The position numbers and the translations under genes were made by a program. A model generated the notes under the pieces. It saw only the letters and a program-made list of their open reading frames with translations. It did not search any database and was not told where the DNA came from. A stretch of 13,381 nucleotides of DNA from the NCBI GenBank assembly GCA_946886565.1, contig CAMPIX010000037.1, positions 1 to 13,381 on the forward strand, in the 5' to 3' direction. Source of the stretch: an uncultured Altererythrobacter sp. GTDB lineage: Bacteria > Pseudomonadota > Alphaproteobacteria > Sphingomonadales > Sphingomonadaceae. This document shows positions 6,129 to 13,381 of the stretch, piece after piece. Each line of letters starts with the position of its first letter. Positions within the stretch are counted from its first letter, which is position 1.

Positions 6129-7845
6129 AGCGTTCTTCGATAACATACAGCCCCGGGGCGGGATCCAGCGGCTTGTATGTGCGGTTGCCCACCGATTTCG
6201 GCGCCTTCTTCTTCGCGCCCGAGCGGGTCTGGAGCCAGTCGATCCAGAACGGCCACCAACTGCCCGCGACTTCCCCGGTTCCCTTCAGCCATTCGTCGGC
6301 AGTGGCGGGGAGCGGTGCGGCGGCATCCTTCGCGACATAGTATTTCGCCTTGGGATTGCCCGGCGGGTTGAGGATCGCCTGCATGTGGCCCGAATGGCTG
6401 AGCACGTAGGTCACATCGCCTGAGCCGAACAGCCGGGTCGAGCGATAGGTCGCCTTCCACGGCGTGATGTGATCGGTCACTCCGCCGAGCACGAACAGGT
6501 CGGCATCGACCTTCGACAGGTCGATCTTGTGCCCCGCCATCTCGACTTCGCCCTGCTTCGTGAACGCGAGCGTCTCGAACAGCGTCAGGAAGTCGCCCAT
6601 CAGGCTGGCCGAGAGGTTGGTCGCGTCGGCATTCCAGAACAACACGTCGAAGGCCGGCGGATCCTCGCCGAGCAGGTAGTTGTTGATCACGTAGTTCCAG
6701 ATCAGGTCGTTGGGCCGCAGCCAGGCGAACCCGCGCGCGAGGTCGTCGCCGGCGATCACGCCCTTCTTGTCGGCGCGGCGGCGCGCGAGCGCCATGCCGT
6801 TTTCGGTGACGAGCGAGCCGGCCTCGATATCGTTCTGCTTGGGATGGAGCACGCAGACCATCAGCGTCAGCGCCCCGAGCAGGTCGCTCCCGTCCGCCGC
6901 CAGCTTGCTCGCGAGCACCGCCGCGGTCTGCCCGCCCGAGCATCCGGCGGAGACGTTGACCGTGTCCGACCCGGTGATCGCGGCGACTGCGTCGAGCGCT
7001 TCGCGGCACGAGGCGATGTACTCGTTCATCCCCCAATGGCCCTGGTTCTTCGCCGGGTTGCGCCACGAGATCACGAACGTCTGGATGCCATTGTCGAGCT
7101 GGTACTTCACCACCGACTTCTCGGGCGAGAGGTCGTTGATGTACATCTTGTTGATCTGCGGCGGGATCGTGAGCTGCGGCACCGAATACACCTCGCCGGT
7201 GGTCGGTGCGTAGTGGATCAGCTCGAACGTATCGGTCCGCAGGACGACCGAGCCTTTCGAGGTGGCGACGTTCTCGCCCAGCTTGAACGGGCGCTTGTCG
7301 ACCTGGCTGACCATCCCCTTGTTATGGACCATGTCCTGGTAGGCGTTCTTCAGCCCCTTCACGAGGCTCAGCCCGCCGCTGTCGATCAGCCGCTTTTGCG
7401 CGGTCGGGTTGCCGGCGAGCGTGTTCGTGGGCGCGAGGCTGTCGATGATGATGTTGGAGATGAAATTCGCCCGGTCGCGCTCGAGCTCGTCGAGCTCGAG
7501 TTCGGCGAGCCAGCCCCGCATCCCCTTCTGCACCGCGAGGTAATACTGCGCGCCCGCACGGAAGAACGGGTTGTAGCGCCAGGCCGGGTCCATGAAGCGC
7601 TTGTCGCGCGGGTCGGGCGCGAGGTCGGACTTGCCCGCCATGATCTTCACCATGTCCTCGCCCATCGCCTGCGCGTGCTTCATCGCGCGCTGCGGGTCGG
7701 AGGCTGTTTCGCGCAGCAGCAGCGCGATCGCGCCGACGAAATCCTCGCGCGCCAGCCCGATCAGCGGGCCGAGCGCGGTGGTCGACTGGGCCGCCTCGTT
7801 CCCGAGCTTAGGGTCAGGACCCGTTACCCTTGTCGCCCCTGCCAT
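6127..7845 (-). CDS. phaC: Polyhydroxyalkanoate synthase, class II-like
   Basis: A 572-residue PHA synthase, which polymerises (R)-3-hydroxyacyl-CoA on granules. The catalytic triad is visible: Cys302 in the box SAGCSGGQ (299-306), Asp458 in GVTDHITPWK (455-464) and His487 in SHSGHMQAILNPPGNP (483-498). Several signatures are those of Pseudomonas class II enzymes, not of class I: the GCSGG form of the lipase box, PPQINKMYINDLSPEKS (228-244), FVISWRNP (257-264), RPNDLIWNYVINNYLLG (377-393) and PPAFDVLFWNADAT (396-409). No PhaE or PhaR partner gene is present, as expected for a one-subunit class I/II synthase. GGAGG lies 5 bases before the ATG. It is the first gene of the phaC-phaZ-reductase operon and diverges from the GGDEF-EAL gene at 8036. 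Class assignment comes from motif recall, so substrate chain length is an inference. Confidence 0.94.
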   Translation of the reverse strand: MAGATRVTGPDPKLGNEAAQSTTALGPLIGLAREDFVGAIALLLRETASDPQRAMKHAQAMGEDMVKIMAGKSDLAPDPRDKRFMDPAWRYNPFFRAGAQYYLAVQKGMRGWLAELELDELERDRANFISNIIIDSLAPTNTLAGNPTAQKRLIDSGGLSLVKGLKNAYQDMVHNKGMVSQVDKRPFKLGENVATSKGSVVLRTDTFELIHYAPTTGEVYSVPQLTIPPQINKMYINDLSPEKSVVKYQLDNGIQTFVISWRNPAKNQGHWGMNEYIASCREALDAVAAITGSDTVNVSAGCSGGQTAAVLASKLAADGSDLLGALTLMVCVLHPKQNDIEAGSLVTENGMALARRRADKKGVIAGDDLARGFAWLRPNDLIWNYVINNYLLGEDPPAFDVLFWNADATNLSASLMGDFLTLFETLAFTKQGEVEMAGHKIDLSKVDADLFVLGGVTDHITPWKATYRSTRLFGSGDVTYVLSHSGHMQAILNPPGNPKAKYYVAKDAAAPLPATADEWLKGTGEVAGSWWPFWIDWLQTRSGAKKKAPKSVGNRTYKPLDPAPGLYVIEER

Positions 7846-7951
7846 CCTCTCCTCCGTGGCAGCCGTTCGTTAACGCGTCATGCACGGACCGAATCCCCTT
7901 GGCAAGACGGCGCTTTCCGCCCGCGAAGGCGGCGGTTCGCACCGGTCGCGA

Positions 7952-7966
7952 TTAACCGTTCCTCAA
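7952..7966 (+). promoter_or_regulatory. Possible CtrA-like box (TTAA-N7-TCAA)
   Basis: TTAA at 7952-7955 and TCAA at 7963-7966 are 7 bases apart, matching the alphaproteobacterial CtrA consensus TTAA-N7-TTAA at 7 of 8 fixed positions. It lies 70-84 bases before the preferred start of the GGDEF-EAL gene. Such short patterns occur by chance, though A/T-rich words are rarer in this GC-rich DNA. Weakly supported. Confidence 0.25.
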
Positions 7967-8025
7967 TTGGCATAAGGCATTGCCGGCCACATGGGCGGAA
8001 CGGCAGCGAAGTCGACAGCGAGGCC

Positions 8026-8033
8026 GGAGGGGG
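8026..8033 (+). promoter_or_regulatory. Shine-Dalgarno fixing the start of the first GGDEF-EAL gene
   Basis: GGAGGGGG at 8026-8033 places GGAGG 5 bases before ATG 8036. The in-frame ATG at 7991 has no comparable site, and the 15 residues it would add are low-complexity. The shorter form is therefore preferred. Confidence 0.65.
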
Positions 8034-8035
8034 CC

Positions 8036-10714
8036 ATGGAGGAGCCAGCGGCTCCTGTATCCGCGCGCGCCGAACCGCGCCAGGTTCCCGCCGATGCGCC
8101 CCCTGCCCGAAGCGAACGCCGCGCCGAAGCCGACCGCCGCGAGGTCAAGCGCACCAAGGTGTCGGCACCTGCCGAGCAGCCCGAGATCGTCACTCCGACC
8201 TTCTTCTGGATGGGCGCCGCCATCGCCTTCGCATTCGCTCTCGCCGGGATCGCCACGCTCTCTACGCCCCCGTTGATCGCGATCCTGTGCGCGATCGCCG
8301 CGGTCGGCTTCGCCGCAGCGGGCAAACCCGTCAACGCCTGGGGCGAACGCGAGGAGCGCGACCCTCGGCTGAAGGTGATATGCGGCGTCGCCTTGGCGGC
8401 GCTGTCCTCGGCGTTCGCTGGCCTCGCGCTGGCCGACTGGTTGTACGCCGGTGGACTCGACTGGCGGATCGGCGTCGCCGCCCTGGTGACGATCAATATC
8501 CTCTTCGCCGCGCTGCTGAGCGGCAGAACGGGGCTGATCTTCGTGACAAAGCTGGGCTGCTGGACGCCGGTGGCCGTGGTCGACGGCTCGCTCTACGCCT
8601 ACCTCGGGCTCGTCGCCGCGGCGATCGCGGGCGCGCTGGTCACTCTCCACCAGGCCCGCTTCGATCGTGCCCGGGCGGAGGAAGACGAAGCGCAGGCCCG
8701 CGTTCGGGATCGCGCGCAATCGATCCTCAACGATTACGAGGAAACCGGGCAGGGATGGTTCTGGGAAACCGACCGCCGCGGCAACCTCAGCTATCTCTCG
8801 GCTTCGGTCGCGCGTGCGCTCGGTCGATCGGTGGACGATCTCGTCGGGCGGCCGTTCGCCAAGCTGTTCGATCTGGGTGACGAAAACCGCGAGGGCGAGC
8901 GCACGCTGACGTTCCACCTTTCGGCGCGTTCCTCGTTCCAGGAGCTCGCGGTGAAGGCCGCGGTGCCGGGCGAGGAGCGCTGGTGGTCGGTCAACGGGCG
9001 CCCGATCTACGACGGCTTCCGCAATTTCTGCGGGTTCCGCGGATCGGGCACCGATCTCACCGAAAAGAAGCGCAGTGAGGAGAACGCGACCCGCCTGGCG
9101 CGCTACGATTCGCTCACCGGGCTCGCCAATCGCTTCCAGATGTCCCAGACGCTGGAGAAGATTCTCTCCAGCCCTCAGGAACGCGAGCGCGAATGCGCGA
9201 TCTTCCTGCTCGATCTGGATCGCTTCAAGCACGTCAACGACACGCTTGGGCATCCGGCGGGCGATGCGTTGCTCACCCAGGTGGCGCAGCGTCTCGAACG
9301 GACTGTGGGCAAGACCGGACAGGTCGGCCGCCTCGGCGGGGACGAGTTCAAGGTCATCGTGCCGGGGCGCCCGGAGCGCAGCCAGTTGGGTCATCTGGCG
9401 CAGGAGATCATCCACGCGCTCTCGCAGCCTTACTCGATCGAGGGCCAGCGGGTGGCGATCGGGGTTTCGGTCGGCATCGCGCTTTCTCCGGACGACGGGG
9501 TGACGACCGAATCGCTGATCCGAAACGCCGACCTGTCGCTCTATGCCGCCAAGGACGCGGGGCGCGGCCGCTATCGCTTTTATTCGAACGAACTCCATAC
9601 CGCCGCCGAAGAGCGCAGCGAACTGGAGCAGGACTTGCGCGACGCGATCGCGAGCGGAAGCCTCGAGCTTCACTATCAGCCCGTCATCCATGCCGCGACG
9701 GAGCGGATCGCCGGTTTCGAGGCGTTGCTGCGCTGGAATCATCCCAAGCGCGGGTGGCTCTCGCCCGACAAGTTCGTGCCGATCGCCGAGGATACGGGCC
9801 TGATCGCAGCAGTCGGCGAATGGGCGATCCGCACCGCGTGCCACGCCCTTGCGCGCTGGCCGGAGGAGGTGCGCTGCGCGGTGAATGTCTCCCCGTTGCA
9901 GTTCGCAAACCCGCAGTTGCCGATCATCATCACCAACGCGATCGCGCAGGCCGGGATCGAACCCTCGCGGCTCGAGCTCGAGATCACCGAGAGCGTGTTC
10001 CTCGACGACGATGCCGACAACGAGGCGATGTTCGCGGCGCTGAAGCGGATCGGCGTGCGCCTCGCGCTCGACGATTTCGGGACCGGATACTCGTCGCTCG
10101 GCTATCTGAAGAAGGCGCCGTTCGACAAGATCAAGATCGACCAGAGCTTCGTGCGCGGCGCGACCCAGCCGGGCAGCCGCAACGGCGCGATTATCGCCTC
10201 GATCACCAGTCTCGCTCAGGCGCTCGGCATGGACGTGACCGCCGAAGGCGTGGAAACGCTCGACGAGCTGGACCTCGTGCGGATGCATGGATGCACGCAC
10301 ATCCAGGGCTACATCTATTCCAAGCCGCTCAGCACGTCCGACGCGAACGAGCGGGTATCGAGCGGGCTCGCGGTGGATGCGTCGGGCCCCCAGTCCGCGC
10401 GCGCGCCCCGGCGCACGATGCTGCGCAAGGTCGTGCTCGAACATGGCGGACAGCATTATGCGGGCACGATACGCAACGTCTCGGTCAGCGGTGCGCTCGT
10501 CGAAGGGCTTTGGAATGTGCCGGTCGGAACGCGGTTTCGCGTCGCGCTGACCGATTCCGCCATGCTCGACGCAACGGCGCGCTGGTGCATCGACAATCGC
10601 ATGGGCCTCGAGTTCGACGAGCCGCTCCAGACCGATGCCGACGGGACGGTCGTTATCCCCGCCAACGACCACGTCCCGCTTGCAGGCCGGCAGGTCGCCA
10701 CCGCCGCCGGTTAG
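8036..10714 (+). CDS. Membrane-anchored PAS-GGDEF-EAL-PilZ protein (bifunctional c-di-GMP enzyme)
   Basis: An 892-residue inner-membrane c-di-GMP protein. Domains: a charged, Pro/Ala-rich cytoplasmic segment (1-50); about five hydrophobic helices (54-77, 80-96, 113-135, 144-163, 187-205); PAS (about 230-345, with GWFWETD and a WWSVNGRPIYD strand); GGDEF (about 351-517) with intact DLDRFKHVND and GGDEF (434-438); EAL (about 525-770) with FEALLRW (EAL at 562-564), VNVSPLQF, LEITES, LDDFGTGYSSL, KIDQSF, AEGVET and IQGYIYSKP; then PilZ (about 790-863) with RTMLR and NVSVSG (814-819). All visible catalytic motifs are intact, so both diguanylate cyclase and phosphodiesterase activity are possible. 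The residues before GGDEF (GKTG-QVGRL) lack the RxxD product-inhibition site. It diverges from phaC and is followed 72 bp later by a paralogue. The signal sensed by the membrane/PAS part is unknown. Confidence 0.93.
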   Translation: MEEPAAPVSARAEPRQVPADAPPARSERRAEADRREVKRTKVSAPAEQPEIVTPTFFWMGAAIAFAFALAGIATLSTPPLIAILCAIAAVGFAAAGKPVNAWGEREERDPRLKVICGVALAALSSAFAGLALADWLYAGGLDWRIGVAALVTINILFAALLSGRTGLIFVTKLGCWTPVAVVDGSLYAYLGLVAAAIAGALVTLHQARFDRARAEEDEAQARVRDRAQSILNDYEETGQGWFWETDRRGNLSYLSASVARALGRSVDDLVGRPFAKLFDLGDENREGERTLTFHLSARSSFQELAVKAAVPGEERWWSVNGRPIYDGFRNFCGFRGSGTDLTEKKRSEENATRLARYDSLTGLANRFQMSQTLEKILSSPQERERECAIFLLDLDRFKHVNDTLGHPAGDALLTQVAQRLERTVGKTGQVGRLGGDEFKVIVPGRPERSQLGHLAQEIIHALSQPYSIEGQRVAIGVSVGIALSPDDGVTTESLIRNADLSLYAAKDAGRGRYRFYSNELHTAAEERSELEQDLRDAIASGSLELHYQPVIHAATERIAGFEALLRWNHPKRGWLSPDKFVPIAEDTGLIAAVGEWAIRTACHALARWPEEVRCAVNVSPLQFANPQLPIIITNAIAQAGIEPSRLELEITESVFLDDDADNEAMFAALKRIGVRLALDDFGTGYSSLGYLKKAPFDKIKIDQSFVRGATQPGSRNGAIIASITSLAQALGMDVTAEGVETLDELDLVRMHGCTHIQGYIYSKPLSTSDANERVSSGLAVDASGPQSARAPRRTMLRKVVLEHGGQHYAGTIRNVSVSGALVEGLWNVPVGTRFRVALTDSAMLDATARWCIDNRMGLEFDEPLQTDADGTVVIPANDHVPLAGRQVATAAG

Positions 10715-10786
10715 GCGATCGTTAGGAACGTTTGGTTATCATTTGTCTGCTGCCGGCTCGCGACGCGTGCTGCGCAGGATCGAGGG

Positions 10787-13027
10787 ATGACGGATCGAGC
10801 GATCGCGATGGGCTTGGGTGATCTGTTTGGGCGGGGCGACACAGGATCGGCGCGGAGCCCGCACGGGCAGGACGCCAGACCGTTGCATTCGCGCGACCGC
10901 AAGGAGGCCGCAGAACGCCTCGCGCTCCTGCAAAGTTTCGAAGATGCCGGCCTGGCCTGGTTCTGGGCCACCGATGCTCAGGCGCGGTTGACCTACCTCT
11001 CCGACGATGCCGCCGCCCGGCTCGGAACCGCCGGATCGCCCTCCCTCGGTATGCCTCTGTCCGAACTGTTCGCATCCGAGCAGGACGAGGACAGCGAGAA
11101 GGCCCGGCGTCCGCTCGGATTCCTGCTCGGTTCGCGCAACACATTCTCCGATCTTCCGGTGCGGGTGACGGCGCCGGGGCGCGAGGTGTGGTGGGCGATT
11201 TCGGGCAAGCCGGTGTTCGACGGGGATTCGCGTTTCATCGGTTACCGCGGCAGCGCCAAGGATATCACCGACGAGCGTGAGCGCAGTCGCGACGCCTCCC
11301 GGCTGGCGCAGTTCGATCCCTTGACCGGCCTCGCCAACCGGCCCCGGATGGCGAAGCGGCTGACCGGATTTCTGGCGTCGTTCCGCGCGGCCAAGCGCTC
11401 GTGCGCGCTGATGATGCTCGATCTCGACCGCTTCAAGCACGTGAACGACACGCTCGGCCACCAGGCCGGCGACGAGCTGCTCAAGCAGGTCGCGCGGCGG
11501 CTCGAGCGGATCGTCGGCAATCAGGGCGAGATCGGGCGGCTCGGTGGCGACGAATTTCAGGTCATCGTTCCCGATGCCGACGACCGCGGGCAGCTCGGCG
11601 AACTGGCGCAGCGGATCATCCAGATGCTCTCGCAGCCCTATTCGCTGGATGGCAGCCGCGCGATCATCGGCACCTCGGTCGGGATCGCTATCGCGCCCTA
11701 CGACGGGATCGAGCACGAGCAACTGGTGGGCGCGGCCGATCTCGCGCTCTATGCCGCGAAGGGCGGAGGGCGCGGCCAGTACCGGTTCTATTCGGCCGAG
11801 CTGAAGGACGGCGCTCGCCTGCGGAGCAGGATCGAGGAAGATCTGCGCGACGCGATCCAGACCGGCGAGATCGAGCTCCACTACCAGCCGCTCGTGCGTG
11901 CGGCGGACAACATGGTAAGCGGGTTCGAGGCGCTGGTGCGCTGGAACCATCCCGAGCGCGGCTGGATCAGCCCCGGCCTGTTCATTCCGATCGCCGAGGA
12001 GACGGGGATCGTCGGCGAGCTCGGCGAGTGGGCGCTCGAGCGCGCCTGTGCCGACGCGGCGCAATGGCCGGGCGAGCTGACGGTGGCGGTCAATATCTCC
12101 GCGCTGCAATTCGCCGCGGGCCAGTTGCCGGCGAAAGTCGCGCTCGCGCTCGAGCACAGCGGGCTCGATCCGAAGCGGCTCGAGATCGAGCTGACCGAGT
12201 CGGTGTTCCTCGCCGATCCGCGCGCGAACCAGGACACCTTCGCCGCGCTCAAGAAGACCGGCGTGCGGCTCGCGCTCGACGATTTCGGAACCGGCTATTC
12301 CTCGCTCGGTTACCTGCGCACCGCGCCGTTCGACAAGCTCAAGATCGACCAGAGCTTCGTGCGCGGATCGACCGAGCCGGACAGCAACAACTCGGCGATC
12401 ATCACCGCCTTCGTCAGCCTCGCGCGCGCTCTCGGGATGGACACCGTGACCGAAGGAGTCGAGACGCTCGACGAATTGGCGCTCGTCCGCGAACTGGGCG
12501 TGAGCCACGTGCAGGGGTTCGTGTTCGCCAGGGCGCTGCCGCAGGTCGAAGTGCTGACGCGGCTCAGCGAGGGGCGGCTCGAATACGAACCCATGGGCCC
12601 GGCCAGGCATCGCGCCGAGCGGCGCACGCTGTTCCGCCGGGTCGGCGTGATCCACGAGGACCATCGCTATCAGGCGGTGCTGCGCAACCTGTCCAAGACC
12701 GGGGCGCGGATCGAGGGCATTCTCGATGTCCCGGTGGGCACAGAGCTGGTGCTCGATCTCGGCGGGGGGCAGCTCGCAGTGGCGATCGTGCGGCGTGCGG
12801 AGGAGCATTCGCAGGGGCTCGAGTTCGAGACGCCGCTGATCTCCGACGGCGCGGATGGCCTCTGCACCCGCCACCGCCTCTCGCCCTACGATCTCGCCAC
12901 CGCCGGGATGCCGCTCGCCGCGTTGCCCCCGGGGCACTACCAGGCGATCGACAGCGGCGACGGCGCGCGATCGCGCCCGCGCTTCATGCAGGTCGACCTT
13001 TCCGCGCACGGCTCGCGCGCCGCCTGA
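10787..13027 (+). CDS. Soluble PAS-GGDEF-EAL-PilZ protein, tandem paralogue (bifunctional c-di-GMP enzyme)
   Basis: A 746-residue paralogue of the preceding gene, without its membrane domain, so probably cytoplasmic. Domains: short N-terminal segment (1-44); PAS (about 45-165; AWFWATD, WWAISGKPVFD); GGDEF (about 170-336) with DLDRFKHVND and an intact GGDEF at 253-257; EAL (about 345-588) with FEALVRW (EAL at 381-383), VNISALQF, IELTES, LDDFGTGYSSL, KIDQSF, TEGVET and VQGFVF; PilZ (about 611-684) with RTLFR and NLSKTG (634-639); and a 60-residue tail with no match to the first protein. The RxxD inhibition site is again absent (GNQG-EIGRL before GGDEF). The last EAL segment reads FARAL in place of the YSKPL of its partner. 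AGGA lies 7 bases before the ATG. The 72-bp gap (10715-10786) shows no clear terminator, so co-transcription is likely. Net activity cannot be predicted. Confidence 0.92.
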   Translation: MTDRAIAMGLGDLFGRGDTGSARSPHGQDARPLHSRDRKEAAERLALLQSFEDAGLAWFWATDAQARLTYLSDDAAARLGTAGSPSLGMPLSELFASEQDEDSEKARRPLGFLLGSRNTFSDLPVRVTAPGREVWWAISGKPVFDGDSRFIGYRGSAKDITDERERSRDASRLAQFDPLTGLANRPRMAKRLTGFLASFRAAKRSCALMMLDLDRFKHVNDTLGHQAGDELLKQVARRLERIVGNQGEIGRLGGDEFQVIVPDADDRGQLGELAQRIIQMLSQPYSLDGSRAIIGTSVGIAIAPYDGIEHEQLVGAADLALYAAKGGGRGQYRFYSAELKDGARLRSRIEEDLRDAIQTGEIELHYQPLVRAADNMVSGFEALVRWNHPERGWISPGLFIPIAEETGIVGELGEWALERACADAAQWPGELTVAVNISALQFAAGQLPAKVALALEHSGLDPKRLEIELTESVFLADPRANQDTFAALKKTGVRLALDDFGTGYSSLGYLRTAPFDKLKIDQSFVRGSTEPDSNNSAIITAFVSLARALGMDTVTEGVETLDELALVRELGVSHVQGFVFARALPQVEVLTRLSEGRLEYEPMGPARHRAERRTLFRRVGVIHEDHRYQAVLRNLSKTGARIEGILDVPVGTELVLDLGGGQLAVAIVRRAEEHSQGLEFETPLISDGADGLCTRHRLSPYDLATAGMPLAALPPGHYQAIDSGDGARSRPRFMQVDLSAHGSRAA

Positions 13028-13047
13028 TCTGCCCTGCTGACACGCCG

Positions 13048-13071
13048 CGCGGTCCCCGCTAAGGGGCCGCG
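13048..13071 (+). promoter_or_regulatory. Hairpin enclosing the lepA ribosome binding site
   Basis: Bases 13048-13052 pair with 13067-13071 and 13054-13057 with 13063-13066. This makes a nine-pair, all-G/C stem with a single bulged T (13053) and a five-base loop (13058-13062). The lepA Shine-Dalgarno AAGGGG (13061-13066) is largely inside the stem, which ends one base before the ATG. There is no T-run, so it is not an intrinsic terminator; a translation-limiting role is inferred. Confidence 0.5.

Positions 13072-13381
<310 letters not shown>

Larger units (their letters stand above)
7846..8035. promoter_or_regulatory. Divergent intergenic region between phaC and the first GGDEF-EAL gene
   Basis: This 190-bp stretch must hold promoters for both directions, but I cannot name a convincing -35/-10 pair for either. 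Visible elements are: the phaC Shine-Dalgarno (7851-7855, minus strand); GAATC at 7891-7895, a GANTC site for CcrM-type methylation; a 5-bp hairpin CCGCC/GGCGG (7917-7921, 7928-7932); and TTAA-N7-TCAA at 7952-7966. No small gene is evident. Confidence 0.5.

Noticed and set aside
7917..7932. Hairpin CCGCC-N6-GGCGG as an intrinsic terminator
   Set aside because: Only 5 bp, no T-run on either side, and located between divergent starts where no terminator is needed.
6469..8880. 803-codon plus-strand frame across phaC and the start of the GGDEF-EAL gene
   Set aside because: It runs across two real genes on different strands and the divergent promoter region, and its translation is Arg-rich with no domain.
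7952..10672. 906-codon open frame on the minus strand, opposite the first GGDEF-EAL gene
   Set aside because: It is a mirror of a strongly GC-biased coding frame, very rich in Arg/Ala/Glu/Asp with no recognisable domain. The plus-strand protein has intact PAS, GGDEF, EAL and PilZ motifs.
10739..13009. 756-codon open frame on the minus strand, opposite the second GGDEF-EAL gene
   Set aside because: Same antisense codon-bias effect. Its similarity to the antisense frame of the first gene simply reflects the paralogy of the sense genes.

Overview
The window is high-GC chromosomal DNA that looks like an alphaproteobacterium, most likely a member of the Sphingomonadales (Sphingomonas/Erythrobacter type). 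This rests on the style of the DnaN and LepA fragments at the two ends, the strong GC-rich codon use and the presence of c-di-GMP and PHA genes. It is inference from protein character, not from a database search. I see no rRNA, tRNA, IS element, prophage or CRISPR array.

Layout. (1) 1-306: 3' end of dnaN. (2) 332-928: a small toxin-antitoxin module, an AbrB/MazE-type antitoxin and a PemK/MazF-type toxin. Its candidate promoter would give a leaderless antitoxin mRNA, and the toxin frame has ATC where an ATG is expected. (3) 925-3683, minus strand: a two-gene operon, a D-aminoacylase-like amidohydrolase followed by an MDR-type oxidoreductase, joined by an ATGA overlap. Its last codon converges on the toxin stop in a shared CTAG. 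(4) 3684-3951: a spacer with tandem 8-bp repeats and a near-perfect 24-bp inverted repeat. (5) 3952-7845, minus strand: a tightly packed operon phaC - phaZ - adrenodoxin-type ferredoxin/NADP+ reductase. The synthase resembles the Pseudomonas class II (medium-chain) enzymes, and phaC-phaZ is also the Pseudomonas gene order. (6) 7846-8035: a divergent regulatory region. (7) 8036-13027, plus strand: two tandem paralogues with PAS-GGDEF-EAL-PilZ architecture, the first membrane-anchored and the second soluble. (8) 13072 to the end: 5' part of lepA, with its ribosome binding site inside a predicted hairpin.

How the parts work together. PhaC and PhaZ would build and break down PHA granules, and the coupled reductase suggests a redox (NADPH/ferredoxin) link. 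The two GGDEF-EAL-PilZ proteins could make, degrade and sense c-di-GMP in one polypeptide. Neither has the usual RxxD inhibition site next to GGDEF, so the C-terminal PilZ domain may be the c-di-GMP feedback sensor. The most unusual points are the tandem GGDEF-EAL-PilZ pair, the class II-like phaCZ plus reductase operon, the toxin without a standard start codon and the repeat structure between the two minus-strand operons.
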